Shown here one piece after another: positions 51,197-60,123 of a DNA stretch of 64,000 bases; positions within the stretch are counted from its first letter, which is position 1; every line of letters begins with the position of its first letter. The position numbers were made by a program, and so were the translations under genes. The stretch is from Leucobacter komagatae (lineage in GTDB: Bacteria > Actinomycetota > Actinomycetes > Actinomycetales > Microbacteriaceae): contig NZ_VFON01000001.1 in NCBI RefSeq assembly GCF_006716085.1, positions 496,001 through 560,000 of the forward strand. The letters run 5' to 3'. The notes beneath the pieces were generated by a model, which was not told the origin of the DNA, ran no database searches, and saw nothing but the letters and a program-made list of their open reading frames with translations.

Positions 51197-52339
51197 TTAC
51201 CCATAGTAGAGCAATCCATACCAGTCGCCCGAACCAAGCCCGTGCATGCGCTCGCAAGCTCCAAACGCGGGCCGCATGATCTGCTGAGTGATAGCTGGGA
51301 CATGCCCCAACCCATAGACATGACCCCATTCGTGGAGGGCAACGGTGTACATGTCGTATACCTCGACACCGTTCGGGGACCAGGGCGTCACGCACCGAGT
51401 TAAGTCATCATTCCAATTTCTCCTGAGGTCAAAGGCGATGTCTGAGTCATATGGCCCACCGGACACAGTTGAATGTACACAGGCAACGGCAAGTGGTCGC
51501 CCGCGGTCGCTAAAGCCCTGGCTCAGGGAATAGAGACCGGCCGTGTTGAACCCGTCTGGGGGTGCGCACGTTACCGAGCCAGCCGCGCCAGGTGGTGGAA
51601 CACTGACATTTGGGCCCCGCGCGGATGTCAGCCCCAAGTAGTTTTGCTTCGGGCCCCACTCTGGCAACCCATTGCTCCCTGGAGCTGGAAGTCCTTCACA
51701 GACACTCTTCGGCGTCGTGATCCACCGAGCAGCGATAATTGCTGGTGCGCCATACCCCGCCATTGCAGAGTCGCCCGGGTATGGAAGTGTCGACCAGCGC
51801 CACTCGACGGGCCTCGATTGACGCCACCCAAGTGAGGCATACTCCGTGGAGATGCATGGCTTTTGTATTGCTTTCCTTCGAGGATCGTGCCCTTCATCAA
51901 GGGGCTTGGCAGTGCCGGCCTCAAGACTGAGATCCTGAAACTCCTCGATCGCCTGAGTTGAGCCAAATGTTGCAGTCGACTCGGCAAGGGGCTGTCCGGC
52001 AATAACGGGCTCGGCCAGCTGAACGCCGATGCCAGAGCTCTCGCTGTGATAAATCGAGTAGTCAGTTGGAGAGATTCCAGAAGCATCTGCAACATAGAAT
52101 GCGGACACGGACTCACCAGCAACCGGGAGAATTGCGAGTTGGGACTCCGAGATCTGTAAATAGGTCGCTTCATTTGCGCAGGAACGGGCGTTCACGCGAT
52201 CTAGATCCGACAACTCCAGCACGGCAAACTCACATGGATCACCCACCCCTTGGGCCGAGCGCAAGTTCTGCGACACTGCAGGCTGAAATGCTGCAGCAGC
52301 TATCACCGTGACAAGAGCGAGAATAGGTCTGGTTCGCAC
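51197..52339 (-). CDS. Secreted matrixin-like zinc metalloprotease (metzincin)
   Basis: This 380-aa protein starts at GTG 52339 with GAGGGGAG 8 nt upstream. A signal peptide (RTRPILALVTVIAAAAFQPAVSQ) opens it. The N-terminal half, to about residue 165, matches nothing I know. The C-terminal half is a catalytic domain: AIIAARWI, the zinc motif HEWGHVYGLGH near residue 345, and a Met-turn QIMRP followed by GSGDWYGLLYYG, as in bacterial matrixin-like proteases. Several Cys suggest disulfides. Base composition is visibly lower in GC than the flanking genes, suggesting transfer. The target is unknown. Confidence 0.8.
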   Translation of the reverse strand: MRTRPILALVTVIAAAAFQPAVSQNLRSAQGVGDPCEFAVLELSDLDRVNARSCANEATYLQISESQLAILPVAGESVSAFYVADASGISPTDYSIYHSESSGIGVQLAEPVIAGQPLAESTATFGSTQAIEEFQDLSLEAGTAKPLDEGHDPRRKAIQKPCISTEYASLGWRQSRPVEWRWSTLPYPGDSAMAGYGAPAIIAARWITTPKSVCEGLPAPGSNGLPEWGPKQNYLGLTSARGPNVSVPPPGAAGSVTCAPPDGFNTAGLYSLSQGFSDRGRPLAVACVHSTVSGGPYDSDIAFDLRRNWNDDLTRCVTPWSPNGVEVYDMYTVALHEWGHVYGLGHVPAITQQIMRPAFGACERMHGLGSGDWYGLLYYG

Positions 52340-52399
52340 AGCAGGAACTCCCCTCGGTAGGCGACCCTCTCGAAGCCTTGGCGGAAACACAATCGCACA

Positions 52400-53006
52400 T
52401 ACGGCGCCACCCGGGCCGGTGGGTTGCAGGAGGTTAGCAGCCCAATAAGCTCATTTAATCACCTGAATGATATTTGCACGACGACTAGCCTTTATGGCTC
52501 TAATATGCGCTCTTCTTGCGAGTCTCGCTCGTCGGTTTCGAGCCAGTATCAGACCGGCCTCGCCTGAGTGCCCCTAGCCCGCTACTCCAGGCAACCCGAG
52601 GTGAATCACTGAGTCGTGCACGCAGCCAGCGCCGCGGGAAGGTCGGTCTACACCATGACAGGCGCAGAACACGGAGGCAGGGTATAGCTCACAGCAGATG
52701 TACCAAGATAGTGTCGCCGTAGACAGGTACTGGTGTTCTCTCCGGTTCTTTGGAACGGCCTGAAGACTGGTCACGCTCACTGCTTCGCGGCACGAATCAG
52801 GTGCCCATTATCGACACGAGCAAGCTACATGTCCAGGTCGATGGGCCGCCACGGGCCAGCATTGAAGAGATCTGGGATCTGCGGGTCCAATGCCCCTTCA
52901 AGCGAGAACCGGCATAGCTATTGCAGATCTGCAGTGCTGGGTGCGGTGCTGGGTGCGGCGGAAGGTACAGGGCCGGGTGAAGTGCGGAGGGCGATCCTAG
53001 GTACAG
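52400..53006. other. Lower-GC intergenic stretch with repeats and gene debris
   Basis: No intact gene is supported. It holds a 195-base open remnant (52723-52917), an exact tandem duplication of GTGCTGGGTGCG (52934-52957), and two copies of GGTACAGGGCCGGGT at 52964-52978 and 53000-53014. The composition and lack of genes mark it as a rearrangement site between ruvC and the protease gene. Confidence 0.5.
52723..52917 (+). pseudogene. Possible remnant of a coding sequence
   Basis: The plus frame from just after a TAG to the stop at 52917 reads GSLERPEDWSRSLLRGTNQV and continues PIIDTSKLHVQVDGPPRASI then EEIWDLRVQCPFKREPA. This looks protein-like in composition, yet has no good start codon or ribosome site. 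I cannot name a family. It may be the last 60 residues of a gene whose front was lost. Confidence 0.35.
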
Positions 53007-53022
53007 GGCCGGGTTCCCGGCC
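53007..53022 (-). terminator. Hairpin after ruvC
   Basis: GGCCGGG-tt-CCCGGCC starts 3 nt after the ruvC stop. The 2-nt loop means the innermost pairs open, but the stem is strong; there is no T-run. Confidence 0.45.
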
Positions 53023-53024
53023 GC

Positions 53025-53618
53025 CTACGCGCGGGGCCCACTCCGCCGTCGCCCGCCCTTCTGCTCGGCCTCGCGCCAGGCCCGCTGTGCCGGGGTCTCC
53101 CCCGTGGGCGCGACGCTCGCACGCTGCCGGTCAGGCGCGCCGCCACGACCGAGGTGCCAGGCGTGCACGATCGCGAGCGCGAGCGCGTCGGCGGCGTCCG
53201 CGGGCTTCGGGGGTGCGGCGAGCCCGAGCAACCTCGTGACCATGTTGGTGACCTGGGCCTTGTCGGCGGCGCCGTAGCCGGTCACCGAGGCCTTCACCTC
53301 GTTCGGCGTGTACATCGCGACCGGGATTCCGCGTTCCTGCGCCAAATACATCACAATGCCCGAGATCTGGGCGACGCCCATGACGCTCGGGAGATTTTGC
53401 TGGGCGAACACGCGCTCGATGGCGATCGCGTCAGGGCGGTCGCCATCGAGCAGGCGTTCGAGGGCCGAGCCCAGCTGGTGGAGGCGCGCGGGCAGCTCCT
53501 CCCCAGCCGGGCTCGTGAGCACCTCGACGTGTTCAAACGTCAGCTTTCGGGATCCCTCGGAACTCACGACGCCCACACCGAGCCTCGTGAGCCCCGGGTC
53601 AATCCCGATGACGCGCAT
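53025..53618 (-). CDS. ruvC: Crossover junction endodeoxyribonuclease RuvC
   Basis: Holliday-junction resolvase. It has 197 aa. Acidic catalytic residues are Asp in VIGIDPGLTRLG, Glu in IAIERVF and Asp in PADAADALALAIVH near residue 140. A basic tail of about 40 residues extends past the core. It is 2 nt after yebC. ruvA and ruvB, which normally follow, are not in the window. Confidence 0.95.
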   Translation of the reverse strand: MRVIGIDPGLTRLGVGVVSSEGSRKLTFEHVEVLTSPAGEELPARLHQLGSALERLLDGDRPDAIAIERVFAQQNLPSVMGVAQISGIVMYLAQERGIPVAMYTPNEVKASVTGYGAADKAQVTNMVTRLLGLAAPPKPADAADALALAIVHAWHLGRGGAPDRQRASVAPTGETPAQRAWREAEQKGGRRRSGPRA

Positions 53619-53620
53619 GG

Positions 53621-54385
53621 TTACTCGTCGTTGGCGAGTTCTGCCTGGACCTCGTCGGTCAGGTCGAAGTTCGCGTACACGTTCTGCACGTCGTCACTGT
53701 CTTCGAGCGCGTCGATGATGCGGAACACCTTGCGCGCGGTGTCAGCGTCGATCTCGACCTTGAGGTTCGGTACGAACTCGGCCTCGGCAGAGTCGTAGTC
53801 GATACCGGCGTCGACGAGCGCACCGCGCGCCGCGGTGAGGTCGGTCGCCTCGGTGATCACTTCGAAGGCCTCGCCGTTCGGGGTCGGCTTGACCTCCTCC
53901 GCGCCAGCCTCAAGCACGGCCATGAGCACATCGTCCTCGGTGGTGCCCTCGGCGGGGACAGTGATGACGCCCTTGCGCTCGAAGTTGTACGCCACCGAGC
54001 CGGGGTCGGCGAGGGTCGCGCCGTTGCGGCTGAGCGCGGTGCGCACCTCGGCGGCAGCGCGGTTCTTGTTGTCGGTGAGGCACTCGACCATGAGGGCGAC
54101 GCCGTTCGGGCCGTACGCCTCGTACATGGTCGTGAAGTACTCGACCGACTCGCCAGTGAGGCCCGCCCCGCGCTTGATTGCGCGGTCGATGTTGTCACCG
54201 GGAACGGAGTTCTTCTTCGCCTTGTGCACCGCCTCCGAGAGCGCGGGGTTGCCTGCGAGGTCGGGCCCGCCGATGCGGGCGGCGACCTCGATCACCTTGA
54301 TGTACTTGGCGAACGCCTTCGCGCGCCGCGAGTCGAGAATTGCCTTCTTGTGCTTAGTGGTTGCCCACTTGGAGTGTCCGGCCAC
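53621..54385 (-). CDS. YebC/PmpR-family protein
   Basis: Conserved 254-aa protein. Family members are described as transcriptional regulators and, more recently, as translation factors relieving ribosome stalling at proline runs. Motifs: start [13 protein letters not shown], then [13 protein letters not shown] and [10 protein letters not shown]. It precedes ruvC as in many genomes. Confidence 0.94.
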   Translation of the reverse strand: MAGHSKWATTKHKKAILDSRRAKAFAKYIKVIEVAARIGGPDLAGNPALSEAVHKAKKNSVPGDNIDRAIKRGAGLTGESVEYFTTMYEAYGPNGVALMVECLTDNKNRAAAEVRTALSRNGATLADPGSVAYNFERKGVITVPAEGTTEDDVLMAVLEAGAEEVKPTPNGEAFEVITEATDLTAARGALVDAGIDYDSAEAEFVPNLKVEIDADTARKVFRIIDALEDSDDVQNVYANFDLTDEVQAELANDE

Positions 54386-54424
54386 GGGTGCTCCTGCTTT
54401 CTTACGTGTGTGTCTGCTGCGATC

Positions 54425-55018
54425 CTAGTGCTGTGGGGCGTGCGCCCCGAGCTCGGCGTCGGGTGGGTCTGCCCAGGCGGCCGCGATGAGGTCGCGGACC
54501 TCGCCGAGCAGCTGCGGCATTGCCTTCGTCTGCCCGATGATCGGGAAGAAATTCGCGTCAGAGGCCCACCTCGGCACGATGTGCTGGTGGAGGTGGGCGG
54601 CGACCCCGGCTCCCGCGATCTCGCCCTGGTTCATGCCGAGGTTAAACCCGGCGCAGTTCAGAGCGCGGCGCGCGGCGCGCATTCCGGCCTGGGTCAGCGC
54701 GCCGATCTCGGCGACCTCCTCAGGCGTCGCCTCGTCGTACCCGGCCACGTGGCGGTACGGGCACACGAGCATGTGCCCGCTGTTGTAGGGGAACAGGTTG
54801 AGCAGCACGTACGCGGTCTTCCCGCGGTGCACGATGAGGGACGACTCGTCGTCGTGCCGCGGCGCCTCGCAGAACGGGCAGTCGGTGTGATCAGCCTGGT
54901 GGTGATCCGCGACGTACGCCATGCGGTGAGGCACCCAGAGGCGCTGCAGCGGGTTCGGTGTGCCGACCGTGCCGCGCTCCCCCGGGGCCTCAGCCTCAGT
55001 CTCGTCAGATCCAAACAT
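54425..55018 (-). CDS. HIT-family protein (AP4A phosphorylase/hydrolase-like)
   Basis: This 197-aa nucleotide-binding protein carries the histidine triad AHLHQHIVPRW near residue 135. A zinc-type CPFCEAP is near residue 48 and HRGKTAYVLLNLFPYNSGHM is the substrate region. Actinobacterial relatives act on diadenosine polyphosphates. It follows thrS by 17 nt, a conserved pairing. Confidence 0.9.
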   Translation of the reverse strand: MFGSDETEAEAPGERGTVGTPNPLQRLWVPHRMAYVADHHQADHTDCPFCEAPRHDDESSLIVHRGKTAYVLLNLFPYNSGHMLVCPYRHVAGYDEATPEEVAEIGALTQAGMRAARRALNCAGFNLGMNQGEIAGAGVAAHLHQHIVPRWASDANFFPIIGQTKAMPQLLGEVRDLIAAAWADPPDAELGAHAPQH

Positions 55019-55035
55019 GGGTGTGTGGCTACCGG

Positions 55036-57003
55036 CTACTCCGACCAGGCCGTTGAGACCTGCTCGTGGCTCGCAATCGCCGCGAGGATGCGCGAAATCG
55101 CGTCGTCGACAGGGACACCGTTGAGCTGGGTGCCGTCGCGGAAGCGGAAGCTCACCGCGCCCGCCGCGCGATCCTCCTCGCCAGCGATGAGCTGGAAGGG
55201 CACCTTCATCTTCGTGTGGGTGCGAATCTTCTTCGGCATCCGGTCGTCGGAGTGATCGACGTGCGCGCGAACGCCCTCGGCCCGGAGGCGCGCGAAGATC
55301 TCCTCCAGGTAGTCGCCGTACTCGGCGGCGACAGGGATTCCGACGACCTGCTCGGGAGCGAGCCACACGGGGAACGCGCCCGCGTAGTGCTCCAGCAGAA
55401 TCGCGAAGAACCGTTCGATCGAACCGAGCAGCGCGCGGTGGATCATGACCGGCTGCTTGCGCGTGCCGTCTGCAGCGGCGTACTCGAGCTCGAACAGCTC
55501 AGGCTGGTTGAAGTCGAGCTGCACGGTGGACAGCTGCCAGGTGCGGCCGATCGCGTCGCGGGCCTGCACCGAAATCTTCGGGCCGTAGAACGCGGCCCCG
55601 CCCGGATCAGCGACGAGCTCAAGGCCAGACTCCTCGCCGACCTCGCGCAGGGTCTGCTCGGCGTCAGCCCACTGTTCATCGGTGCCGACGGACTTCTCGG
55701 GGTCGCGGGTCGACAGCTCAAGGTAGAAGTCGTCGAGACCGTACGCGCGAAGCGTCGCGAACACAAACTCGAGCTGCCGCTTGAGTTCGTCTTTCACCTG
55801 ATCGTCGGTGACGTAGATGTGGGCGTCGTCTTGCGTGAGGCCGCGGACGCGGGTGAGACCGGACAGCGTGCCCGACTTCTCGTAGCGGTACACGGTGCCG
55901 AACTCGGCAAGTCGCAGCGGAAGCTCGCGGTAGCTGCGCGCGCGGGCCCGGAAGATGAGGTTGTGGAACGGGCAGTTCATGGGCTTCAGGTAGTAATCCT
56001 GGCCCTGCTTCGTAACGTTGCCCTCTTCGTCGACGACCTCGTCGAGGTGCATCGCGGGGAACATGCCCTCCTTGTACCAGTTGAGGTGCTGACTCGTCTC
56101 GAACAGCGTCCCCTTGGTGATGTGGGGGCTATTGACGACCTCGTAGCCGTTCTTCACGAGCTCAGAGCTCATGAACTTCTCGATCTCGTGGCGAATGATG
56201 CCACCCTTGGGGTGGAACACCGCGAGGCCGGAACCGATCTCGTCGGGGAAGGAGAACAGGTCGAGCTCGACGCCAAGCTTGCGGTGATCGCGCTTGGCGG
56301 CCTCCTCGAGGCGGGTCTGGTAGGCGCGCAGCTCATCCTTCGTCGGCCAGGCGGTGCCGTAGACGCGCTGCAGCATCGGGTTCGCCTCGCTGCCGCGCCA
56401 GTACGCGCCGCTTGAGCGCATGAGTGCCCAGCCGTTGCCGATCATCTTCGTGTTCGGCAGGTGCGGCCCGCGGCAGAGGTCCTTCCACTGCGTCTCGCCC
56501 GTCTTCGGGTCGACGTTGTCGTAGATGGTGAGCTCGGCACCGCCGACCTCGACGCTCTCGTTGTCAGAACCCGAGTCGGCTCCGCCCTTGAGCCCAATGA
56601 GCTCGAGCTTGTACGGCTCGTTCGCGAGCTCAGCGCGGGCCTCGTCTTCGCTCACGACCCGGCGCACGAAGCGCTGGCCCTGCTTGACGATCTTCTGCAT
56701 CTCTTTTTCGAGCGCCTTGAGGTCTTCCGGGGTGAACGCCTCGGCGGAGTCGAAGTCGTAGTAGAAGCCGTCGGTGATGGGCGGGCCAATGCCGAGCTTC
56801 GTCTCGGGGTTCACGCGCTGCACGGCCTGCGCGAGGACGTGCGCGGCCGAGTGCCGGAGGATGTTCAGGCCGTCCTCGGAATCGATCGTGACGGGCTCCA
56901 CTGTGTCAGTGTCTGTGACCTCCCACGCGAGATCGCGGAGTTCGCCGTTGACGCGCATCGCGACAACGGACCGGTCGGTGAACAGTGAAAAGCCGTCGGC
57001 CAC
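55036..57003 (-). CDS. thrS: Threonine-tRNA ligase
   Basis: Class II synthetase with editing domain. It has 655 aa from GTG 57003, preceded by AAGGGA at 7 nt; a TTG at 57024 is a weaker choice. A shortened TGS-like start is followed by the editing domain ([12 protein letters not shown]), the core with zinc Cys in [10 protein letters not shown], the motif 2 region ([19 protein letters not shown]), and the anticodon-binding domain from about 555. I see no T-box. Confidence 0.96.
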   Translation of the reverse strand: MADGFSLFTDRSVVAMRVNGELRDLAWEVTDTDTVEPVTIDSEDGLNILRHSAAHVLAQAVQRVNPETKLGIGPPITDGFYYDFDSAEAFTPEDLKALEKEMQKIVKQGQRFVRRVVSEDEARAELANEPYKLELIGLKGGADSGSDNESVEVGGAELTIYDNVDPKTGETQWKDLCRGPHLPNTKMIGNGWALMRSSGAYWRGSEANPMLQRVYGTAWPTKDELRAYQTRLEEAAKRDHRKLGVELDLFSFPDEIGSGLAVFHPKGGIIRHEIEKFMSSELVKNGYEVVNSPHITKGTLFETSQHLNWYKEGMFPAMHLDEVVDEEGNVTKQGQDYYLKPMNCPFHNLIFRARARSYRELPLRLAEFGTVYRYEKSGTLSGLTRVRGLTQDDAHIYVTDDQVKDELKRQLEFVFATLRAYGLDDFYLELSTRDPEKSVGTDEQWADAEQTLREVGEESGLELVADPGGAAFYGPKISVQARDAIGRTWQLSTVQLDFNQPELFELEYAAADGTRKQPVMIHRALLGSIERFFAILLEHYAGAFPVWLAPEQVVGIPVAAEYGDYLEEIFARLRAEGVRAHVDHSDDRMPKKIRTHTKMKVPFQLIAGEEDRAAGAVSFRFRDGTQLNGVPVDDAISRILAAIASHEQVSTAWSE

Positions 57004-57104
57004 TGCGGTTCCCTTCGGAGACAAGATAAAGACTCCGTAATTCTATCGGGTCGCAGCGGCCGACGGCTCCCTGGCGCGGCGGGTTGCTCGCGGCGCGGTT
57101 CAGG

Positions 57105-57827
57105 CTAGGCGCCTGCCCCGCCCCGCTTGAGGGCCTGCAGCCGCTCATCGACCTCGCTGAGCGCGCCGAGATCGTCGAGCTCGTTGAACTGCGCGTCGAG
57201 CGTCGACGCAGCGAGCTCAGCCTGCCCGCGCACCATAGCTTCCTGGCGCTTCACCTTCTCCTCGAAGCGGCCGAGTTCGCTCGTCGGGTCGAGGACGTCG
57301 AGGTTCTTCACGGCATCCTGCACCTGCGACTGGGCGTCGGCGACCTTGCCGCGTGAGACGAGCTCGTCGCGCTTCGCTTGGAGCTGCACGAGCTTCTCGC
57401 GCATCGTCTGCAGCCCGGTCTTCAGCTGCTCGACGACCTGCTGCTGGGCGGCGACGCTCGGCTCCGAGGTCGAGATCTCCTTCTCGAAGGAGATCTGCTT
57501 GGAAAGCGCGACGCGCGCAAGGTTGTCGAACTTGTCTGCGCCCGCGGTGTCGCCCGAAGCGCGGAGGGTCTCGGCTTGGCTCGACGCGGCCGCCGCCTTC
57601 GAGCCCCACTCTGCAACGGCCTTGCGATCCTCTTCGAGGTCCGCCTCCATGAGGCGCAGGTTGCCGATCGTCTGCGCGACGGAGCTCTCCGCATCAGCGA
57701 TGCTGTTCTTGTAGTCGCGCTCCATCTGGTTGAGCATCTTCTCCGGGTCTTCAGCGGAGTCGAGGAGTGCGTTGATGTTTGCCTTGGCGAGCTGTGCAAT
57801 ACGGCCAAGGATGGATTGCTTTGCCAT
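57105..57827 (-). CDS. PspA/IM30-family membrane-stress protein
   Basis: This 240-aa coiled-coil protein starts at the ATG at 57827 with AAAGGA upstream. The start KQSILGRIAQLAKANINALLDSAEDPEKML is the amphipathic helix and first coiled-coil segment of the PspA/Vipp1 family, and the rest is almost all helix. PspA proteins bind and protect stressed membranes. It follows the TPM protein gene by 110 nt in the same direction. Confidence 0.92.
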   Translation of the reverse strand: MAKQSILGRIAQLAKANINALLDSAEDPEKMLNQMERDYKNSIADAESSVAQTIGNLRLMEADLEEDRKAVAEWGSKAAAASSQAETLRASGDTAGADKFDNLARVALSKQISFEKEISTSEPSVAAQQQVVEQLKTGLQTMREKLVQLQAKRDELVSRGKVADAQSQVQDAVKNLDVLDPTSELGRFEEKVKRQEAMVRGQAELAASTLDAQFNELDDLGALSEVDERLQALKRGGAGA

Positions 57828-57937
57828 GTTGGCTTCCTTTCCTGTGTTCCACCGAATCAGCTCGGAGGAGGTGTGTGCGCGGCCCGGGGCCGCAAGTCTG
57901 TGTGTGTGTACCGAGGCTGTGCGTGTGCTGGTGGCCG

Positions 57938-59917
57938 TTAGAACCGGCCGCCGCCCCCGCGCCGGCCGCCGCCGGCGAGGCCGCCCCCGCCTCCGATCGA
58001 ACCGCCGCCGTTCCAACCGCCGGTAAACCCGCCGTTCGAGCCGCTCCACCCGCCGCTAGAGCGCCCGCCGCCCCCGCCGCCGCTCAGGAGGCCGCCGAGG
58101 ATACCGCCGAGCACAGCGCCACCAAAGCTGCCGTTCGAGCCGCCGCCTGACCCACCTGAGCCGCCGCCCCAACCGGAGACGTCGTTCACCGCGAGTTGGT
58201 AGGCCGCCCGGGCGTACTGTGTCGCCTGCTGCGCGGCCTGGTACGACTTCATCGGATCCTGCTCGGCATACTGCTCTGCGAGCTGCAGCTTGCGCTTAGC
58301 CTCAGCGAGCCTCGTGCGCGCCTGCGAGCCGATCGCGCCGCGGCGCGTCTCGATGAACTGCTCGGCCGCAAGCACCTCCGAGCGGGCGGGCACGAGCGCC
58401 TCGTCTCGCGCGGACTCGGCGCGACGGAGCCGCTCGGTGTTCTCACGCGCGGCGCCAATCGCCGCGTCGATTTGCACGTTCGCAGCGGCCGCCGCGGTGA
58501 GCGCTGCGACCGGGTCGCCCTGCGTGCCCCGCGCGAGCAGCTGGCTGACGCGATCGGCCGCCTGCTGGAGCGCCTGCCGGTCAGCGTCACCCGCTGAGCC
58601 GATGAGCTGCGCGACGACCTGGAGGTCGCCCTGCAGGTCGGCCGCAGCCTCGGCGAACTGGCGGGTGCTCTCGGCAAGTTCGCCCGCAAGGACATCAGGC
58701 GAGTTCGCCAGGGTGCGCGCCTGGTCAAGCGCGGCTTCGCCCGCGCGGAGTGACACTGCGGCCGCAGACCGCTCGCCCGCTCCAAGCTCCGTTGCCGCAG
58801 ACGCGATGCACTCGCCCACGAACTGCAGTCGGGCCGCTGACTCGGCAAGGTTCGCGTCAAGCTGGGCGAGGATCGTCGGCGCGTAGGTGGTGCTCAGCGC
58901 TGCAGCGCGTTCGCGGCCGGACTCGAGCGCCTGCTGCACGACGGGAAGCTGAGTCTTCAGCTCCTCAAGCACCTCGGGGCCGCGCTGCTCAACCTCGCGC
59001 AGCTTCGAAAAGGACTCGGTGTGCGCGTCGAGTGACTCCTTCGCGCCCGTGCAGCGGTCGATGATCTCGGTCAACCACGCCCGGCGATCCTCATCGGAAT
59101 CTGGGACGTTGTCGTCGAGCAACTGCCGCCGCGCGAACGCCGCCCTCAGCTGCTCTTTCGCGTCGGCGATCGCCGCTGCGAATGGCTGAGCGGCCTCGGC
59201 ACCGAACTGCGCTTCCGCAAAACCGAGCTCCTGCTCGCTGCTGCGAAGGTCGTCGTCAACACGGATGAGGAGGGCGCTCGCCTGCGACTCCAACTCTTCA
59301 AGCGTGAGCGGGGCCTCCCCCTCGGCCGCCTCGCGGTCGCGCTTGCGCTTTCGTGAGATCGCTACGCCAGCGGCGACGCCACCAACGACGACAACGCCTC
59401 CGATCACAGCAACGGCGACCCCGGTGCCGTTCGACTCAGGGTTGAGTACTGACTTCTCGATGCCCGTGAGTGTCGCCCCTACGACACCCTTCCAGTCGGA
59501 GTTCTTCAGCGCTGGGCGGACGTAATCGTTCGACAGCTTGTTGTACTGGGCATCGGTCATGAGCGCCTGGGCAGCGTTCAGGTCATAGAGCCTGTCGTCG
59601 ACCGCGATGCTGAGCAGTACCGCGTCGTCACCAAGGAAGTTCTTCTGGGCGGTCTGTGCGCCCCACTCCTCGGGGTCCGACGGCGACTCGAACGAGTCGA
59701 CGTAGACGACGAACAGTTGCACGCCGTGCTCGGTCGCGAACTCCCTGACGTCGTCCTCGAGCTTCCCGGCACTTGACCCGAGCACACCCTCGCTCGTGCC
59801 GTCGATGACGTACTTTCCACCGAACGACGGGGGCGCCGTTGCGACTGCCGCTGACGGGGCCAGCCAGGCGAGACCGGCAAGGGCCGCAAGGCCAAGCATC
59901 GTTACGACTCGCTTCAT
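57938..59917 (-). CDS. TPM-domain protein with coiled coil and Gly-rich tail
   Basis: This 659-aa protein has a signal peptide (about 1-28), an extracytoplasmic TPM domain (about 35-160: LEDDVREFATEHGVQLFVVYVDSF, GDDAVLLSIAVDDRLYDL), a transmembrane helix (about 168-188, VAVAVIGGVVVVGGVAAGVA), an RKRKR stop-transfer, a long helical coiled-coil region (205-580), and a tail of about 75 residues mostly Gly and Ser. TPM domains occur in membrane-repair and photosystem-repair proteins. Next to pspA this suggests a joint envelope-stress role. Confidence 0.88.
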   Translation of the reverse strand: MKRVVTMLGLAALAGLAWLAPSAAVATAPPSFGGKYVIDGTSEGVLGSSAGKLEDDVREFATEHGVQLFVVYVDSFESPSDPEEWGAQTAQKNFLGDDAVLLSIAVDDRLYDLNAAQALMTDAQYNKLSNDYVRPALKNSDWKGVVGATLTGIEKSVLNPESNGTGVAVAVIGGVVVVGGVAAGVAISRKRKRDREAAEGEAPLTLEELESQASALLIRVDDDLRSSEQELGFAEAQFGAEAAQPFAAAIADAKEQLRAAFARRQLLDDNVPDSDEDRRAWLTEIIDRCTGAKESLDAHTESFSKLREVEQRGPEVLEELKTQLPVVQQALESGRERAAALSTTYAPTILAQLDANLAESAARLQFVGECIASAATELGAGERSAAAVSLRAGEAALDQARTLANSPDVLAGELAESTRQFAEAAADLQGDLQVVAQLIGSAGDADRQALQQAADRVSQLLARGTQGDPVAALTAAAAANVQIDAAIGAARENTERLRRAESARDEALVPARSEVLAAEQFIETRRGAIGSQARTRLAEAKRKLQLAEQYAEQDPMKSYQAAQQATQYARAAYQLAVNDVSGWGGGSGGSGGGSNGSFGGAVLGGILGGLLSGGGGGGRSSGGWSGSNGGFTGGWNGGGSIGGGGGLAGGGRRGGGGRF

Positions 59918-60123
59918 TCACGATCCCCCGTCTGCAACGGCCGCGTGGCTACTCCGACGCGTGTCCGATACGCACAGTTTAGGAGCGCGAGACGGGCTGC
60001 GCTAGTGCCAGCTATGAGACTGGTGTGAGCAGCGCAAGAGGGCTCCAATGGTTTAGCTGGGCTCAACGCGCGTTTGCGCTTTCGCGCTTGTTCCACCTTT
60101 GACGCGCCGCTGGAATAGTTAAC

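Noticed and set aside
52516..52722. A 68-codon plus-strand frame in the ruvC-side islet
   Set aside because: Arg-rich, no ribosome site, no recognisable motif.
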